From Anaerolineae bacterium (GTDB lineage Bacteria > Chloroflexota > Anaerolineae > 4572-78 > J111), in contig JAHDWA010000040.1 of NCBI GenBank assembly GCA_023382535.1, forward strand, positions 1 through 64,000: DNA of 64,000 nucleotides, written 5' to 3'. A model generated the notes under the pieces. The model saw only the letters and a list, made by a program, of their open reading frames with translations, was not told where the DNA came from and did no database searches. Positions 46,998 through 55,755 of the stretch are shown here, in pieces. The stretch's first letter is position 1. The number at the start of each line of letters is the position of its first letter. A program made the position numbers and the translations under genes.

Positions 46998-49535
46998 TCA
47001 CTGAGCGATAACAGGGATTTGACTCAGACCCTGCCGGCTGACTTCCGCTTCGGTGGCGGCGTCGAACACGGCGACTTCCAGTTGGTAGATTCCTGGTTTT
47101 ACTTCAGCGGGAAGGTTTAGCAACCAGGGGTCCTGAACAATTTGCCCCGACCGCCACTCGGTCGAAGGATACCCACTCCGCACCGGGCGGCCGAGCCAGT
47201 AGGCGGCTTCTTGCCCCTCTTGATCGAGCAGTCGCAGCAAAATGACGTAATCATGGGTGACATTAGCCAAAGCTTGCCAATAGAGTGTAACCCAGACGTT
47301 AGTTCCGGGCGCTGTCTTTTCCGGCTCCAGATTATACCCGGCCAGGGCCAGATCATCATTAACTGCCAGCCTGAAAGGATGCGGGGGTTGAAAGGTTTGG
47401 GGATAGGCGGCGGCGCGGGTGACATGGATGGGCTTGGTATCCTCGGGCAGTTCGAAGTGGCCGATAATTTCACCACTGTCGGTGCGAAAACCAGGTTTGA
47501 AGAAATAATCGCCCGGCGGCATGCCGACCGGCAGGGTTAATATCGCCTCGCTTTCGAGAATAGCCTCGCGCTGGCGGTTGGCTTCTTCAAAGCCGGGCCG
47601 CGGCTGGGCGATGGCTTCAGCCCAAACGTAGCCATCCAAATCCATCAAGCGCACAAAAAAGCGATCCGTTTCAAGCTGGCCCTCGTTGCGCCAGAACAGG
47701 GTGACCGACAGGGTGTCGCCGGCAGCAAGTTCGACCTCACTGCCTGCCCCGCTTTTGCAAGGAGAAAGGAGAGGACAGAAATTATAGCCAAACAGCGTGC
47801 CGCGCCCTTCGAGTTTGAATCCGCCGCCGTAATAGTGGGCTGCCGGGCCGGGGTAAAGCCAGGCGTACTCCAGGCCGTGCAATGTCACCGTAAAAACCGG
47901 CGGCTGGCGCTCTAGGTAATTCAGAATATTAGGATCGTGTTTGCCGCGCTGTAACTGGGAAATGTAAATCAGGGTATAATCGCTTTGCACCCAGCGGCCA
48001 TCCTGATTGTCCAGCGGGATGGTCTGGCCGCTGAAAACGGGATCAATTTTAGTAGAATTGGCCAGGGCGAGCTTTATGTTCTGGGCCTCTGGCTGGTGAT
48101 TGAGATAAGCCGCTACCTGATCAAGGCCCTCCCCTGCACCCACCGGCAGAATATGAACGGCTTGCCGCAGGCCGCCCAGGATAGGATTCCAGTAGGTGTA
48201 GTAATAGGGATGGTGCGGAAGCGCCACAACCATTTGCAGTCCCAAAACGAGCAGGGCAGGGAGCCAGGCCATATTTAGGATTTTCGATTGTTGACTATCC
48301 CTTGCTGTCAGCCAGCGCCAGGCAGCAACCAGGCCCAGGGCGGTCAGGAGATTCAATGGAGGCAGCATAGGAATGATGAAGCGGTCATACTTGAGGGTTG
48401 AGCGCGTGATTAGGGCCAGGTAGACGAGCAAGAAAAGCAGAATGGCGCTCAACAATGCAGGAGAGACAGGCAATATCCTAGCTGTTTTCTTTTGAGTGAA
48501 TGTTTCTGCCCGGCCTCTGGCAGACCAGATAACCCCCCCAATAAGTAGAATCAAACCCAGCCACAGGACCGGGCTGGTTCGATATAACAGCACGGTTGGG
48601 TAGAACAGCGGGCCAACCTCTTCATCGGTCAGCTCTTCGCCCAAGAGGAAGCTTTTGCCGCCCACGTTGCCTTCTTCAACCCGCACCCCGACGTATTCGG
48701 ACATTTGTTGAACTACCTGGGTTGGACTAACCCACAGGGCCGGCCAGACCACAAAGATAGTCAGCAGCAAGACGCTGCCAAAAACCAGCAGAGCAACAAC
48801 CATCGCTTGCAGTCGTTTGGTCATCGGGTAGAGCCGGTTAAACAGCGCTACCCCGCCGATCATGATCCCGGCTACCGGCAGCAGAGCCGCGGCCGAAATC
48901 TTGCTCAGGATAGCCAGGGCGGTTAAGGCTCCGGCCAGGGCGCTGTAGCCGAGCTTGCGCCGCTGCAGATAGAGCAGCAAGGCCAGCAGGGCCAGCATCG
49001 TCAAGCCGGTCAGAATACCTTCACTGCGCAGCGCCCGCGACTCGGTCAACAAAAAAGGGTCGAAGGCTAACAAAAAGCCGAAGAGCCAGGCTGTGGCATG
49101 GCCAAACAGCCGGTAGACCAGCAAGACAGCCAAAACTAATAACAGGGCATTGCTGCCGGCCAGAATCTCTCGTTTGGCGCTCAAATTGGCCATCGAGTCT
49201 TCCGGGCCGATGAGTCTCTCCCACTCAACCGGATGGCCCACGAGACGCTGATAGCCGTAACGTACTCCTGCGCCAATTGTCTCTAGCCACATCAAGGTCA
49301 CGCCGGGGTGACCATCCTGATACGTCTCGGCCCAATTCCCACTCGTTACCGCACGAGCGAAATTGGCGGAGCGCCGATCCCAGGTAAACTCATCCGGCCC
49401 GACAAAAACATCCAACGCCGGCAGGCGGGGGATCAGGGCCAGGACGAAGATAGCTAGCGCCAGAACCAGGGGTGAGCTTACCACGGGACGGGTGAGCGAA
49501 TGAGCCAAAGAACGGACAGAGGCGAGGGTCGTCAT
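46998..49535 (-). CDS. Large GT39-like membrane glycosyltransferase, two C-terminal beta domains
   Basis: An 845-residue protein. The GT-C core (residues 22-470) has the Asp-Glu pair in VFVGPDEFTWDRRSANFA and the subfamily motif DGHPGVTLMWLE, shared with the proteins at 49538-52519 and 52767-55742. Residues 590-845 hold two successive beta-sandwich repeats (LSVTLFWRNEGQLE to MPPGDYFFKPGF, and VWVTLYWQALANVT to KPGIYQLEVAVFD). It starts two bases after the stop of the preceding gene, so the pair is coupled. Confidence 0.82.
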   Translation of the reverse strand: MTTLASVRSLAHSLTRPVVSSPLVLALAIFVLALIPRLPALDVFVGPDEFTWDRRSANFARAVTSGNWAETYQDGHPGVTLMWLETIGAGVRYGYQRLVGHPVEWERLIGPEDSMANLSAKREILAGSNALLLVLAVLLVYRLFGHATAWLFGFLLAFDPFLLTESRALRSEGILTGLTMLALLALLLYLQRRKLGYSALAGALTALAILSKISAAALLPVAGIMIGGVALFNRLYPMTKRLQAMVVALLVFGSVLLLTIFVVWPALWVSPTQVVQQMSEYVGVRVEEGNVGGKSFLLGEELTDEEVGPLFYPTVLLYRTSPVLWLGLILLIGGVIWSARGRAETFTQKKTARILPVSPALLSAILLFLLVYLALITRSTLKYDRFIIPMLPPLNLLTALGLVAAWRWLTARDSQQSKILNMAWLPALLVLGLQMVVALPHHPYYYTYWNPILGGLRQAVHILPVGAGEGLDQVAAYLNHQPEAQNIKLALANSTKIDPVFSGQTIPLDNQDGRWVQSDYTLIYISQLQRGKHDPNILNYLERQPPVFTVTLHGLEYAWLYPGPAAHYYGGGFKLEGRGTLFGYNFCPLLSPCKSGAGSEVELAAGDTLSVTLFWRNEGQLETDRFFVRLMDLDGYVWAEAIAQPRPGFEEANRQREAILESEAILTLPVGMPPGDYFFKPGFRTDSGEIIGHFELPEDTKPIHVTRAAAYPQTFQPPHPFRLAVNDDLALAGYNLEPEKTAPGTNVWVTLYWQALANVTHDYVILLRLLDQEGQEAAYWLGRPVRSGYPSTEWRSGQIVQDPWLLNLPAEVKPGIYQLEVAVFDAATEAEVSRQGLSQIPVIAQ

Positions 49536-49537
49536 AC

Positions 49538-52519
49538 TCAGTCCAGGGGAACAACCTGCAGCGAAATGGCGGTCTCGCCAGCGGAGGTCGGTAAGCGCTC
49601 GCCGGTGGTTGGATCGTACATACCCGCCACTAACCGGTAATCTCCCGCCGGCAGGTCTGGAAATTCAATCAGGTGCCGGTCGGCAATGATCTCATTGGCG
49701 GCCCAATCGGGGGTGGGGATTGTTCCTTCCGCCGGCAGGCCATCGTGCTGAGCAACCACCTGGCCGCTGGCGTTAAGCAGATGAACAAACACGGTATACG
49801 ATGCGGCGACCGCCTCGTTGGCCTGCCAGTAAAGGATCAGCCGCAAGCGACCTCCCCCCATAATCGGTTCGGTCGTCAGATCGTAGCCCATCAAAGTTAC
49901 TTGTGTGCCTAACCGGGCATTGACGGTGTGGGGCAAGGTGGGCAGGTCGAATCGTTGCGGCCGTTTGCTTACTGCCAGCATACCCAGCTTTATCTGTCCC
50001 ACCTGCGCCTGTGTCTCGGCATCAAATACCGCCGCCTGCAAAATGTAGTCGCCGGGAGTAAGGCTGGCCGGCAGTTCCAAGCGCCAGGGGTCGCCCACAA
50101 TTTCCCCGGCGGCCCACTGGGTCGTCGGGTAGCCACTGAAGACGGGACGGCCCAACCAATAGGCAGCTTCCTGCTCCTGCTGATCAAGCAACTGCATCGC
50201 GATCACATAATCCCGCGTGGGAGCCTGGTCCGCCTGCCAATAGAGGGTCAGCCAATTGGGGCGGGTCAGGAAAAGGGTTTCATCCGGCAGATTGAACCCC
50301 AACAGCGTTAGCTGCGGTGCGATGGCCTGACCCACCTGATGCGTAAGGGTAAGATCGGCAGCAGTGGGAGCGCCAGCCGGCCGAACCACCGTTACTTTAT
50401 CGCCGCCTGCTAAAGTAAAATAACCCAAATTCTCCTGCCGCGCCTTGTTGTAAACGCCGCTGCGCAGAAAATAAGTTCCCGGCGGCGTACCGACCGGGAT
50501 CATCAGGTCAGCCTTGCTCTCGACCATCTGATACGGGACCAGCGCCGCCTCCTCAAAGCCGGGCAGAGGGGCAGCGCTAGTCTCAGCCCAAACATACTCG
50601 TTAGCGTCCACCAACTGCAAAAAGAAGTTATCGGCCGGGGTCATACCCTGATTCTGCCAGTAAAACTTGACCGGCAGGGTGCCACCAATGACCATCTCCG
50701 GGCCGTTCACATCATAGCCCATCAGGATGGCCTTGCCGGCCAGGGCGCTTGGCCCGGCAAAGTACTGCGCCCGTGGTCCCTGGTAAATCCACAAGTAATC
50801 TACCCCATCCAGGTTGACCACATGCTCCAATTTTAAGTGGTTCAGATAATCTAGCTGGTAGGGTTCGAGTTTTTCGCGTTGAAGGTGATTGCGGCGCACC
50901 AGCAGGTAGTCGGCCTGAATCCAGGGCTGCTCCGGTACCCAGCGCAGGGTTTGGCCTTTGAAAATCTGAGTAAAGCCCCGGGTGCTGCGCGTGGCCGCCT
51001 TCAGCTTTTCGGCTTCAGGTTTACGGTTAAGATAGTCTGCGGCGGCGCTCAGGTCCAAATCCCAGCCAATTCGTACCGCGTCCGCCGCCCAGCGGTCGCC
51101 CAACACCAACGGATTCCAATAAGTATAATAGTAAGGGTAAGAGGGTAGAGTGGTCGCCATCTGCAAAACCAGGATGGCCGTGAGACCCAGCCAGGCGGCA
51201 GTCGCAGCGGAAATACGAGCCGCCGCCCGGCGCTGCCAGAGACGCTGCCCCAACCAGACCAGGCCGGCAGCGGCAATAATATCGAGCGCCGGGAATATCG
51301 GCAAAATGTACCAGTCCCGCTTCAGCGTGCCGATCGTCATCAACGCTCCGTAAATCAGCACGAATAGCCATAACAGGCCAACCAGGAGGACTTGCAGCCG
51401 TTCCGCCTCGTTCAATGCTGAGTCGGCTCCGCGCCGGCGAGCAAGCGCCTGCCAAAGGTACACCCAATTGGCAATTAACCCCAGGCAGACCAGCGGCGTT
51501 ACCCGCAAGATAAAGACAACAGGGTAAAACAAGAGCAGCCATTCATCGGTGTAGACCTGGTCGAAGAAGTAATTTTCGCGCCCGCTCACGCCAACTTCGG
51601 CCACAAAATTGCGCATGTAACCGAGGGCCTGCAGCGGCGAAACCCACATGGCCGGCCACAATACCCAAAATGTAGCGACAGCCAACAAGGCCCAGCCCAG
51701 CCACGTACCCCACATCCGGCCGAGTTGCTGCCGAGTAAAAGCAGCCGGGGATGCCTCGGTGCTGGCTGTAGCTTCCTTGAGTTCCCTCCAATTTTGCCGA
51801 GCCAGCACCAGCAGCAGAAGCGCGAGGCCCGCCCAGATGAACAGGCTGACAGCCGAGATTTTGGTGAGCAAAGCCAGGCCGGCCATCACGCCCGAGAAAA
51901 TCAAGTAGCGGCGGCGTTGGTAAACCCAGTAATTCAGATAGGACAGGACGGTCAACATGGTCAGGCTGGCCATTAAGCCCTCACCGCGCGAGGTGCGCGA
52001 GTCGGCCAGGTAGAACGGATCGAAAGCCAGCAGCACCGCCGCTGCCAGGGCCACCCAGCGCCCAAACAGGCGCTCGAGCAGGCGATAGGCGAGCGCCACC
52101 GCCAGCGTATTGAAAAGAACAATCGGCCAGCGCCGCTGCATGAGCAGGTCAAGCGCCGGCTCAAGTTGGAAGTCGGGCCAGGTGGACAGCGCCACTGCCT
52201 GGAGGCCGTTGATCCAGGCCCAGCCATATTTCAGGCCCATGACCAGCGAGTGACTGAGAAAAATGGTGATGCTGGGATTGCCCGGCCCAACAATGGTACC
52301 CGGCCAATTCCCCTGTAACAGGGCGAAGAAAAAGTCGTGCGACCAGGCCCAGTATTGGGTTTCGTCGTGGGCCAGAAAGGCGTTCAGCGAGATGAGCCGG
52401 GGTAGCGCGGCTAAAATGAACACGGCCCCGAGGAGCAACCACGCCCCCCAGCGCGTTGCTTCCTGTTTTATCGGGGAGGCTGTTTTGGCTTTATATCGTC
52501 CAAGCGGAATGATTCGCAT
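49538..52519 (-). CDS. Large GT39-like membrane glycosyltransferase, three C-terminal beta domains
   Basis: A 993-residue protein, the first gene of the long minus-strand glycan run. The GT-C core (residues 30-480) has the Asp-Glu pair in LNAFLAHDETQYWAWSHD and GPGNPSITIFLS, matching the neighbour's GHPGVTLMW motif. Residues 600-993 hold three beta-sandwich repeats, marked by LPVKFYWQNQGMTP, LTLYWQADQAPTRD and LRLILYWQANEAVA, each closed by a PGxY strand (PPGTYFLRSGVY, TPGDYILQAAVF, PAGDYRLVAGMYD). The soluble tail would face outside and could bind glycan. Confidence 0.82.
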   Translation of the reverse strand: MRIIPLGRYKAKTASPIKQEATRWGAWLLLGAVFILAALPRLISLNAFLAHDETQYWAWSHDFFFALLQGNWPGTIVGPGNPSITIFLSHSLVMGLKYGWAWINGLQAVALSTWPDFQLEPALDLLMQRRWPIVLFNTLAVALAYRLLERLFGRWVALAAAVLLAFDPFYLADSRTSRGEGLMASLTMLTVLSYLNYWVYQRRRYLIFSGVMAGLALLTKISAVSLFIWAGLALLLLVLARQNWRELKEATASTEASPAAFTRQQLGRMWGTWLGWALLAVATFWVLWPAMWVSPLQALGYMRNFVAEVGVSGRENYFFDQVYTDEWLLLFYPVVFILRVTPLVCLGLIANWVYLWQALARRRGADSALNEAERLQVLLVGLLWLFVLIYGALMTIGTLKRDWYILPIFPALDIIAAAGLVWLGQRLWQRRAAARISAATAAWLGLTAILVLQMATTLPSYPYYYTYWNPLVLGDRWAADAVRIGWDLDLSAAADYLNRKPEAEKLKAATRSTRGFTQIFKGQTLRWVPEQPWIQADYLLVRRNHLQREKLEPYQLDYLNHLKLEHVVNLDGVDYLWIYQGPRAQYFAGPSALAGKAILMGYDVNGPEMVIGGTLPVKFYWQNQGMTPADNFFLQLVDANEYVWAETSAAPLPGFEEAALVPYQMVESKADLMIPVGTPPGTYFLRSGVYNKARQENLGYFTLAGGDKVTVVRPAGAPTAADLTLTHQVGQAIAPQLTLLGFNLPDETLFLTRPNWLTLYWQADQAPTRDYVIAMQLLDQQEQEAAYWLGRPVFSGYPTTQWAAGEIVGDPWRLELPASLTPGDYILQAAVFDAETQAQVGQIKLGMLAVSKRPQRFDLPTLPHTVNARLGTQVTLMGYDLTTEPIMGGGRLRLILYWQANEAVAASYTVFVHLLNASGQVVAQHDGLPAEGTIPTPDWAANEIIADRHLIEFPDLPAGDYRLVAGMYDPTTGERLPTSAGETAISLQVVPLD

Positions 52520-52766
52520 CTAACCCATTTCTGTGGCAAAATAGCTGCCGTCCTCAAGTGGGCCTGACTGAAACTATACTTTGCCATGTCTTAGATAATT
52601 GCACAAGTTTTCTGAGGGATTCTATGTTAGTCAAAGCCTGGTCCGAAGTGAACAGCGCCGCCCATCTGAATTTAACCCCAGCCTTTGCCGATGATGCCAC
52701 CCCAACGATTCAGTGCTATCTGGCCGAAAATACTCCGTTTCTGGCTGCCTCTAAATAGTTATTCCC
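52520..52766. other. Divergent gap between two glycosyltransferase genes
   Basis: A 247-base interval that must hold both promoters. TTGCAC with TATGTT 18 bases later (plus strand, near 52601-52630) is the best but weak candidate. A 44-codon frame from ATG 52624 to 52758 has a GAGG motif upstream but resembles nothing I know. Confidence 0.35.
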
Positions 52767-55742
52767 ATGGCCGTTTTCACTGTTCGCGGAAAAAAGGATG
52801 GCCGCCAGAGTGGGCTGTTTTTCAAGCGCGCTCTGCTCGGGGTCATTTTGATCGCCCTGGTCATGCTGCCGCGCCTGCTCAACCTCGATATTTTTATTGG
52901 CCCCGACGAAATGGCCGAATTGGGCCGGGATAACAACTTTGCCCTGGCCCTGGCCAGGGGCGATTTGGCCGGAACGTTGGTCGGCGACGGCAAGCCGTCG
53001 GTGACGTTGATGTGGATCAATACCGTGGGCGTAACCGGCAAGTGGCTCTGGCTGCGCCTCAGCGGCGACCCGCGCCCATTCGAGCAGGTCGTTGCCCCGG
53101 AGCGCCCTTTTTCGGTCTGGCCGGAACGGCGGATGTTCCTGGCCCTGGTCAGCGGCCTGCAAATTCTGGCAGCGTGGCTCCTCCTGCGGCGTATCTGGAA
53201 TGAGCAAATTGCCACCCTTGCCGTGGGGTTGATGGCCCTGGAGCCATTCCTGCTGGCGTTCACCCGCATCATTCGGGGCGATGCGCTGCTGGCCGGGTTC
53301 ATGATCCTGTCCCTTCTTGGCGCTTTAGCCTTTTTGAAGACCGGCCAGCGCGGCTACAACTTTTTTTCGGGGGCCATGGCCGGGCTGGCCCTGCTGACCA
53401 AGCTCTCCGGCGGGGCGATGGTGATCACGATTGCGCTGCTGTACGGAATAGCTCTACTCAATCAGCAAAAGGTGTGTGGCCCAACTTCCTCGCCGGAGCA
53501 GATACGGAAAGAGGATGGTTTAAATTCATCCTTCCGCCCTCATCCTTCCGCCTTCTTCATCTGGGCGTTTGCTGCGGCCGTCATCTTTTTCGGCCTGTGG
53601 CCGGCCTGGTGGTTCCGGCCCGTGGAAACGTTCGATCTTCTCTGGAATAAGGGTCTGTTCCACGCCGTTGAGGCCGGTCAGGGAGGAGCGGAGCTTTACT
53701 TTTGGGGAGCGGTCCACCCTTCTGGCCCCGGCCTGTGGTTCTATCCGGTGCTGGCCGGGCTGCGTTTGACCCCGTGGCTGTTACTGGGCAGTTTTATCGC
53801 GGTTGGACGCTGGCTCTGGTCAAACCTCCGCCGGCGAGCCGGTCCTGAGCTAACCCTGTTAGGCGTGCTGATCTATATCGGGGTTTACTGGCTGGTCATC
53901 ACCCTCCCCGACCAGAAACTTGACCGCTTTTTTACGCCAATCGTGCCTGCCCTGGCTATTTTGACGGCTGTCGAGGTGGCTAACCTGGTTCAATGGCTTT
54001 CGGAACGGGCGAATCATCGCTTAAAACAAGTACCGATTATGTTCCACGTTTCACGTCTCACCTATCCGGCCATCCTTCTCATCGGCCTGGCTCTCACCTG
54101 GCATGTTAGCCGCTACCATCCCCTGTATTCCACCTATTTCAATCCGCTGAGCGGCCCGCCGGAGTTTTGGGCTTGGGCCTTACCCATCGGTCACGGGGAG
54201 GGAGTCAATACTGCGCTGTCATACCTTTCAAATCAGGACGATATGGCCGCTAAGACCCTGGTTTGTGGCACCAATCTACCCCGCTGCGAACCCTTCTTTG
54301 GCGGAAAATTGCTACCTCAGGAAGATCTGCGCTCCGGGGCGTGGTTCAAAGCCGATTATGTTTTATGGCACGTTGACGAGGAACAAATGGATGTTTTTCC
54401 TGCCGAAGTGCTGGCTTATCTGCGCCGCCAGCCGCCGGTTTTTGTCGCTCGTTATGATGGCCTGGATTATACCTGGCTCTATCCCGTCCCCCGGCCCGCT
54501 TTTCTGGCTTCAGAGGCCCGGCTGGAAGGCGTGGCCCGGCTTTATGGTTACGACGCCGGTCAGGATTTCGCCGGGCTGAAACCGGGAGATAGGATCAACC
54601 TGCGGATCTACTGGCAAAACGAGGGGCAGGCGCAGCAGCAGCAGTTTTGGTGGCGGGTAGTGGATGGATCGGGCTATGTTTGGAGTGAGGCGGCCGCCCG
54701 GCCTTTACCCGAATTCGAGGCGGCTGCCTCTCAAAAAGGGGCTGTTGTGGAAGGAGCAGTCAGCCTGACCCTGCCGGCTGATATGCCTCCTGGCCCTTAT
54801 GTCTTGAAGGCAGGCTTTGCCAAGGCCCAAGAGGAAGTGGGGCAGTTTCCGCTGCCGGCGGACGGCAGCAGATTGGTTGTCTCCGGGGTTCCTGTTGGTC
54901 CCAGCCAGCCCATCCATGTTCTGGATCACCTGCTGGCTCCAGGGCTGCGCCTGCGTGGCTATGATCTTTCGAGCGATAAGGCAGTACCCGGCGAGACAAT
55001 CTGGCTGGTCCTTTTCTGGCAGGCGGTCAGTTCAATTCAGCGGGATTATGCGCTCACCTTGCGCCTCGTTGACCCAACCGGGCAGCCGGTGCAGGAGTGG
55101 CCTAAGCTCCAGCCCGTGTCCAACACCTACCCCACCTCCGCCTGGCCGGCCAACAGCAGCGTGCGCGGTCCCCAGCCAGTGTCGCTAGCAGAAGAACTGG
55201 CTCCGGGGCAGTACCGGTTTGAACTGGGCCTGGTTGATGGTACCGCTCCCTCTTCTGCAGCGGATAAGGTTGGAGTAGGAGTAATCAACGTAGTGTCCCG
55301 TAAAACTGTCTTCGACGCGCCGCCGATGCAGTTCCCGGCCAAGGCCGTTTTTGGCGACATAGCCACCCTTTTAGGCTACGATCTGGCCGGCGACCTGTCA
55401 CCCGATGGTGTTCGCGTAACGGTGACGCTTTACTGGCAAGCTCAAAGGAGCACTACCCAGCCTTATCAGGTTAGTCTACGTCTGGTAGATAGCAGCAGCA
55501 ACACAACGCTGGCCGAGCAAACAGCCGAACCAGTGCAGGGGAGCGCGCCGACAACCGGTTGGCAAGCCGGAGAAATCATCACCGACCGGCATGAGCTGGT
55601 GACTGCCAGCAGCCAGCCCGCTTCGGTTAATCTGGAAATCCGGTTTTTAGCCGATACTCACCAGCCGGCCCCGTTAGCCGACGGCCAACCGTTTTTTGTT
55701 GTGCCTGAAGTACAGCAAAAAGTATCCTGGCGCACCCCCTAA
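52767..55742 (+). CDS. Large GT39-like membrane glycosyltransferase, three C-terminal beta domains
   Basis: A 991-residue protein, divergent homologue of the two preceding genes. The core has IFIGPDEMAELGRDNNFA, GDGKPSVTLMWIN and a YFNPLSGPPEFWAWALPIGHG external segment. Residues 590-991 hold three beta repeats (INLRIYWQNEGQAQ, IWLVLFWQAVSSIQ, VRVTVTLYWQAQRST). Repeat-derived inserts occur near residues 235-265 and 425-435 (FHVSRLTYPA). It leads a three-gene plus-strand unit with the next glycosyltransferase and an SGNH hydrolase. Confidence 0.82.
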   Translation: MAVFTVRGKKDGRQSGLFFKRALLGVILIALVMLPRLLNLDIFIGPDEMAELGRDNNFALALARGDLAGTLVGDGKPSVTLMWINTVGVTGKWLWLRLSGDPRPFEQVVAPERPFSVWPERRMFLALVSGLQILAAWLLLRRIWNEQIATLAVGLMALEPFLLAFTRIIRGDALLAGFMILSLLGALAFLKTGQRGYNFFSGAMAGLALLTKLSGGAMVITIALLYGIALLNQQKVCGPTSSPEQIRKEDGLNSSFRPHPSAFFIWAFAAAVIFFGLWPAWWFRPVETFDLLWNKGLFHAVEAGQGGAELYFWGAVHPSGPGLWFYPVLAGLRLTPWLLLGSFIAVGRWLWSNLRRRAGPELTLLGVLIYIGVYWLVITLPDQKLDRFFTPIVPALAILTAVEVANLVQWLSERANHRLKQVPIMFHVSRLTYPAILLIGLALTWHVSRYHPLYSTYFNPLSGPPEFWAWALPIGHGEGVNTALSYLSNQDDMAAKTLVCGTNLPRCEPFFGGKLLPQEDLRSGAWFKADYVLWHVDEEQMDVFPAEVLAYLRRQPPVFVARYDGLDYTWLYPVPRPAFLASEARLEGVARLYGYDAGQDFAGLKPGDRINLRIYWQNEGQAQQQQFWWRVVDGSGYVWSEAAARPLPEFEAAASQKGAVVEGAVSLTLPADMPPGPYVLKAGFAKAQEEVGQFPLPADGSRLVVSGVPVGPSQPIHVLDHLLAPGLRLRGYDLSSDKAVPGETIWLVLFWQAVSSIQRDYALTLRLVDPTGQPVQEWPKLQPVSNTYPTSAWPANSSVRGPQPVSLAEELAPGQYRFELGLVDGTAPSSAADKVGVGVINVVSRKTVFDAPPMQFPAKAVFGDIATLLGYDLAGDLSPDGVRVTVTLYWQAQRSTTQPYQVSLRLVDSSSNTTLAEQTAEPVQGSAPTTGWQAGEIITDRHELVTASSQPASVNLEIRFLADTHQPAPLADGQPFFVVPEVQQKVSWRTP
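53470..53560. repeat. Repeat insert in a glycosyltransferase gene (AAAGAGGATGG / CATCCTTCCGCC)
   Basis: GGAAAGAGGATGGTTTAAAT is mirrored by TTCATCCTTCCGCCCTCATC. It is translated as a polar loop between two membrane segments. Confidence 0.65.
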
Positions 55743-55755
55743 AGTGAGATAAGAG

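Noticed and set aside
52624..52758. 44-codon open frame between divergent glycosyltransferase genes
   Set aside because: It has a plausible ribosome site but no recognisable sequence feature, and it sits where promoters must lie.
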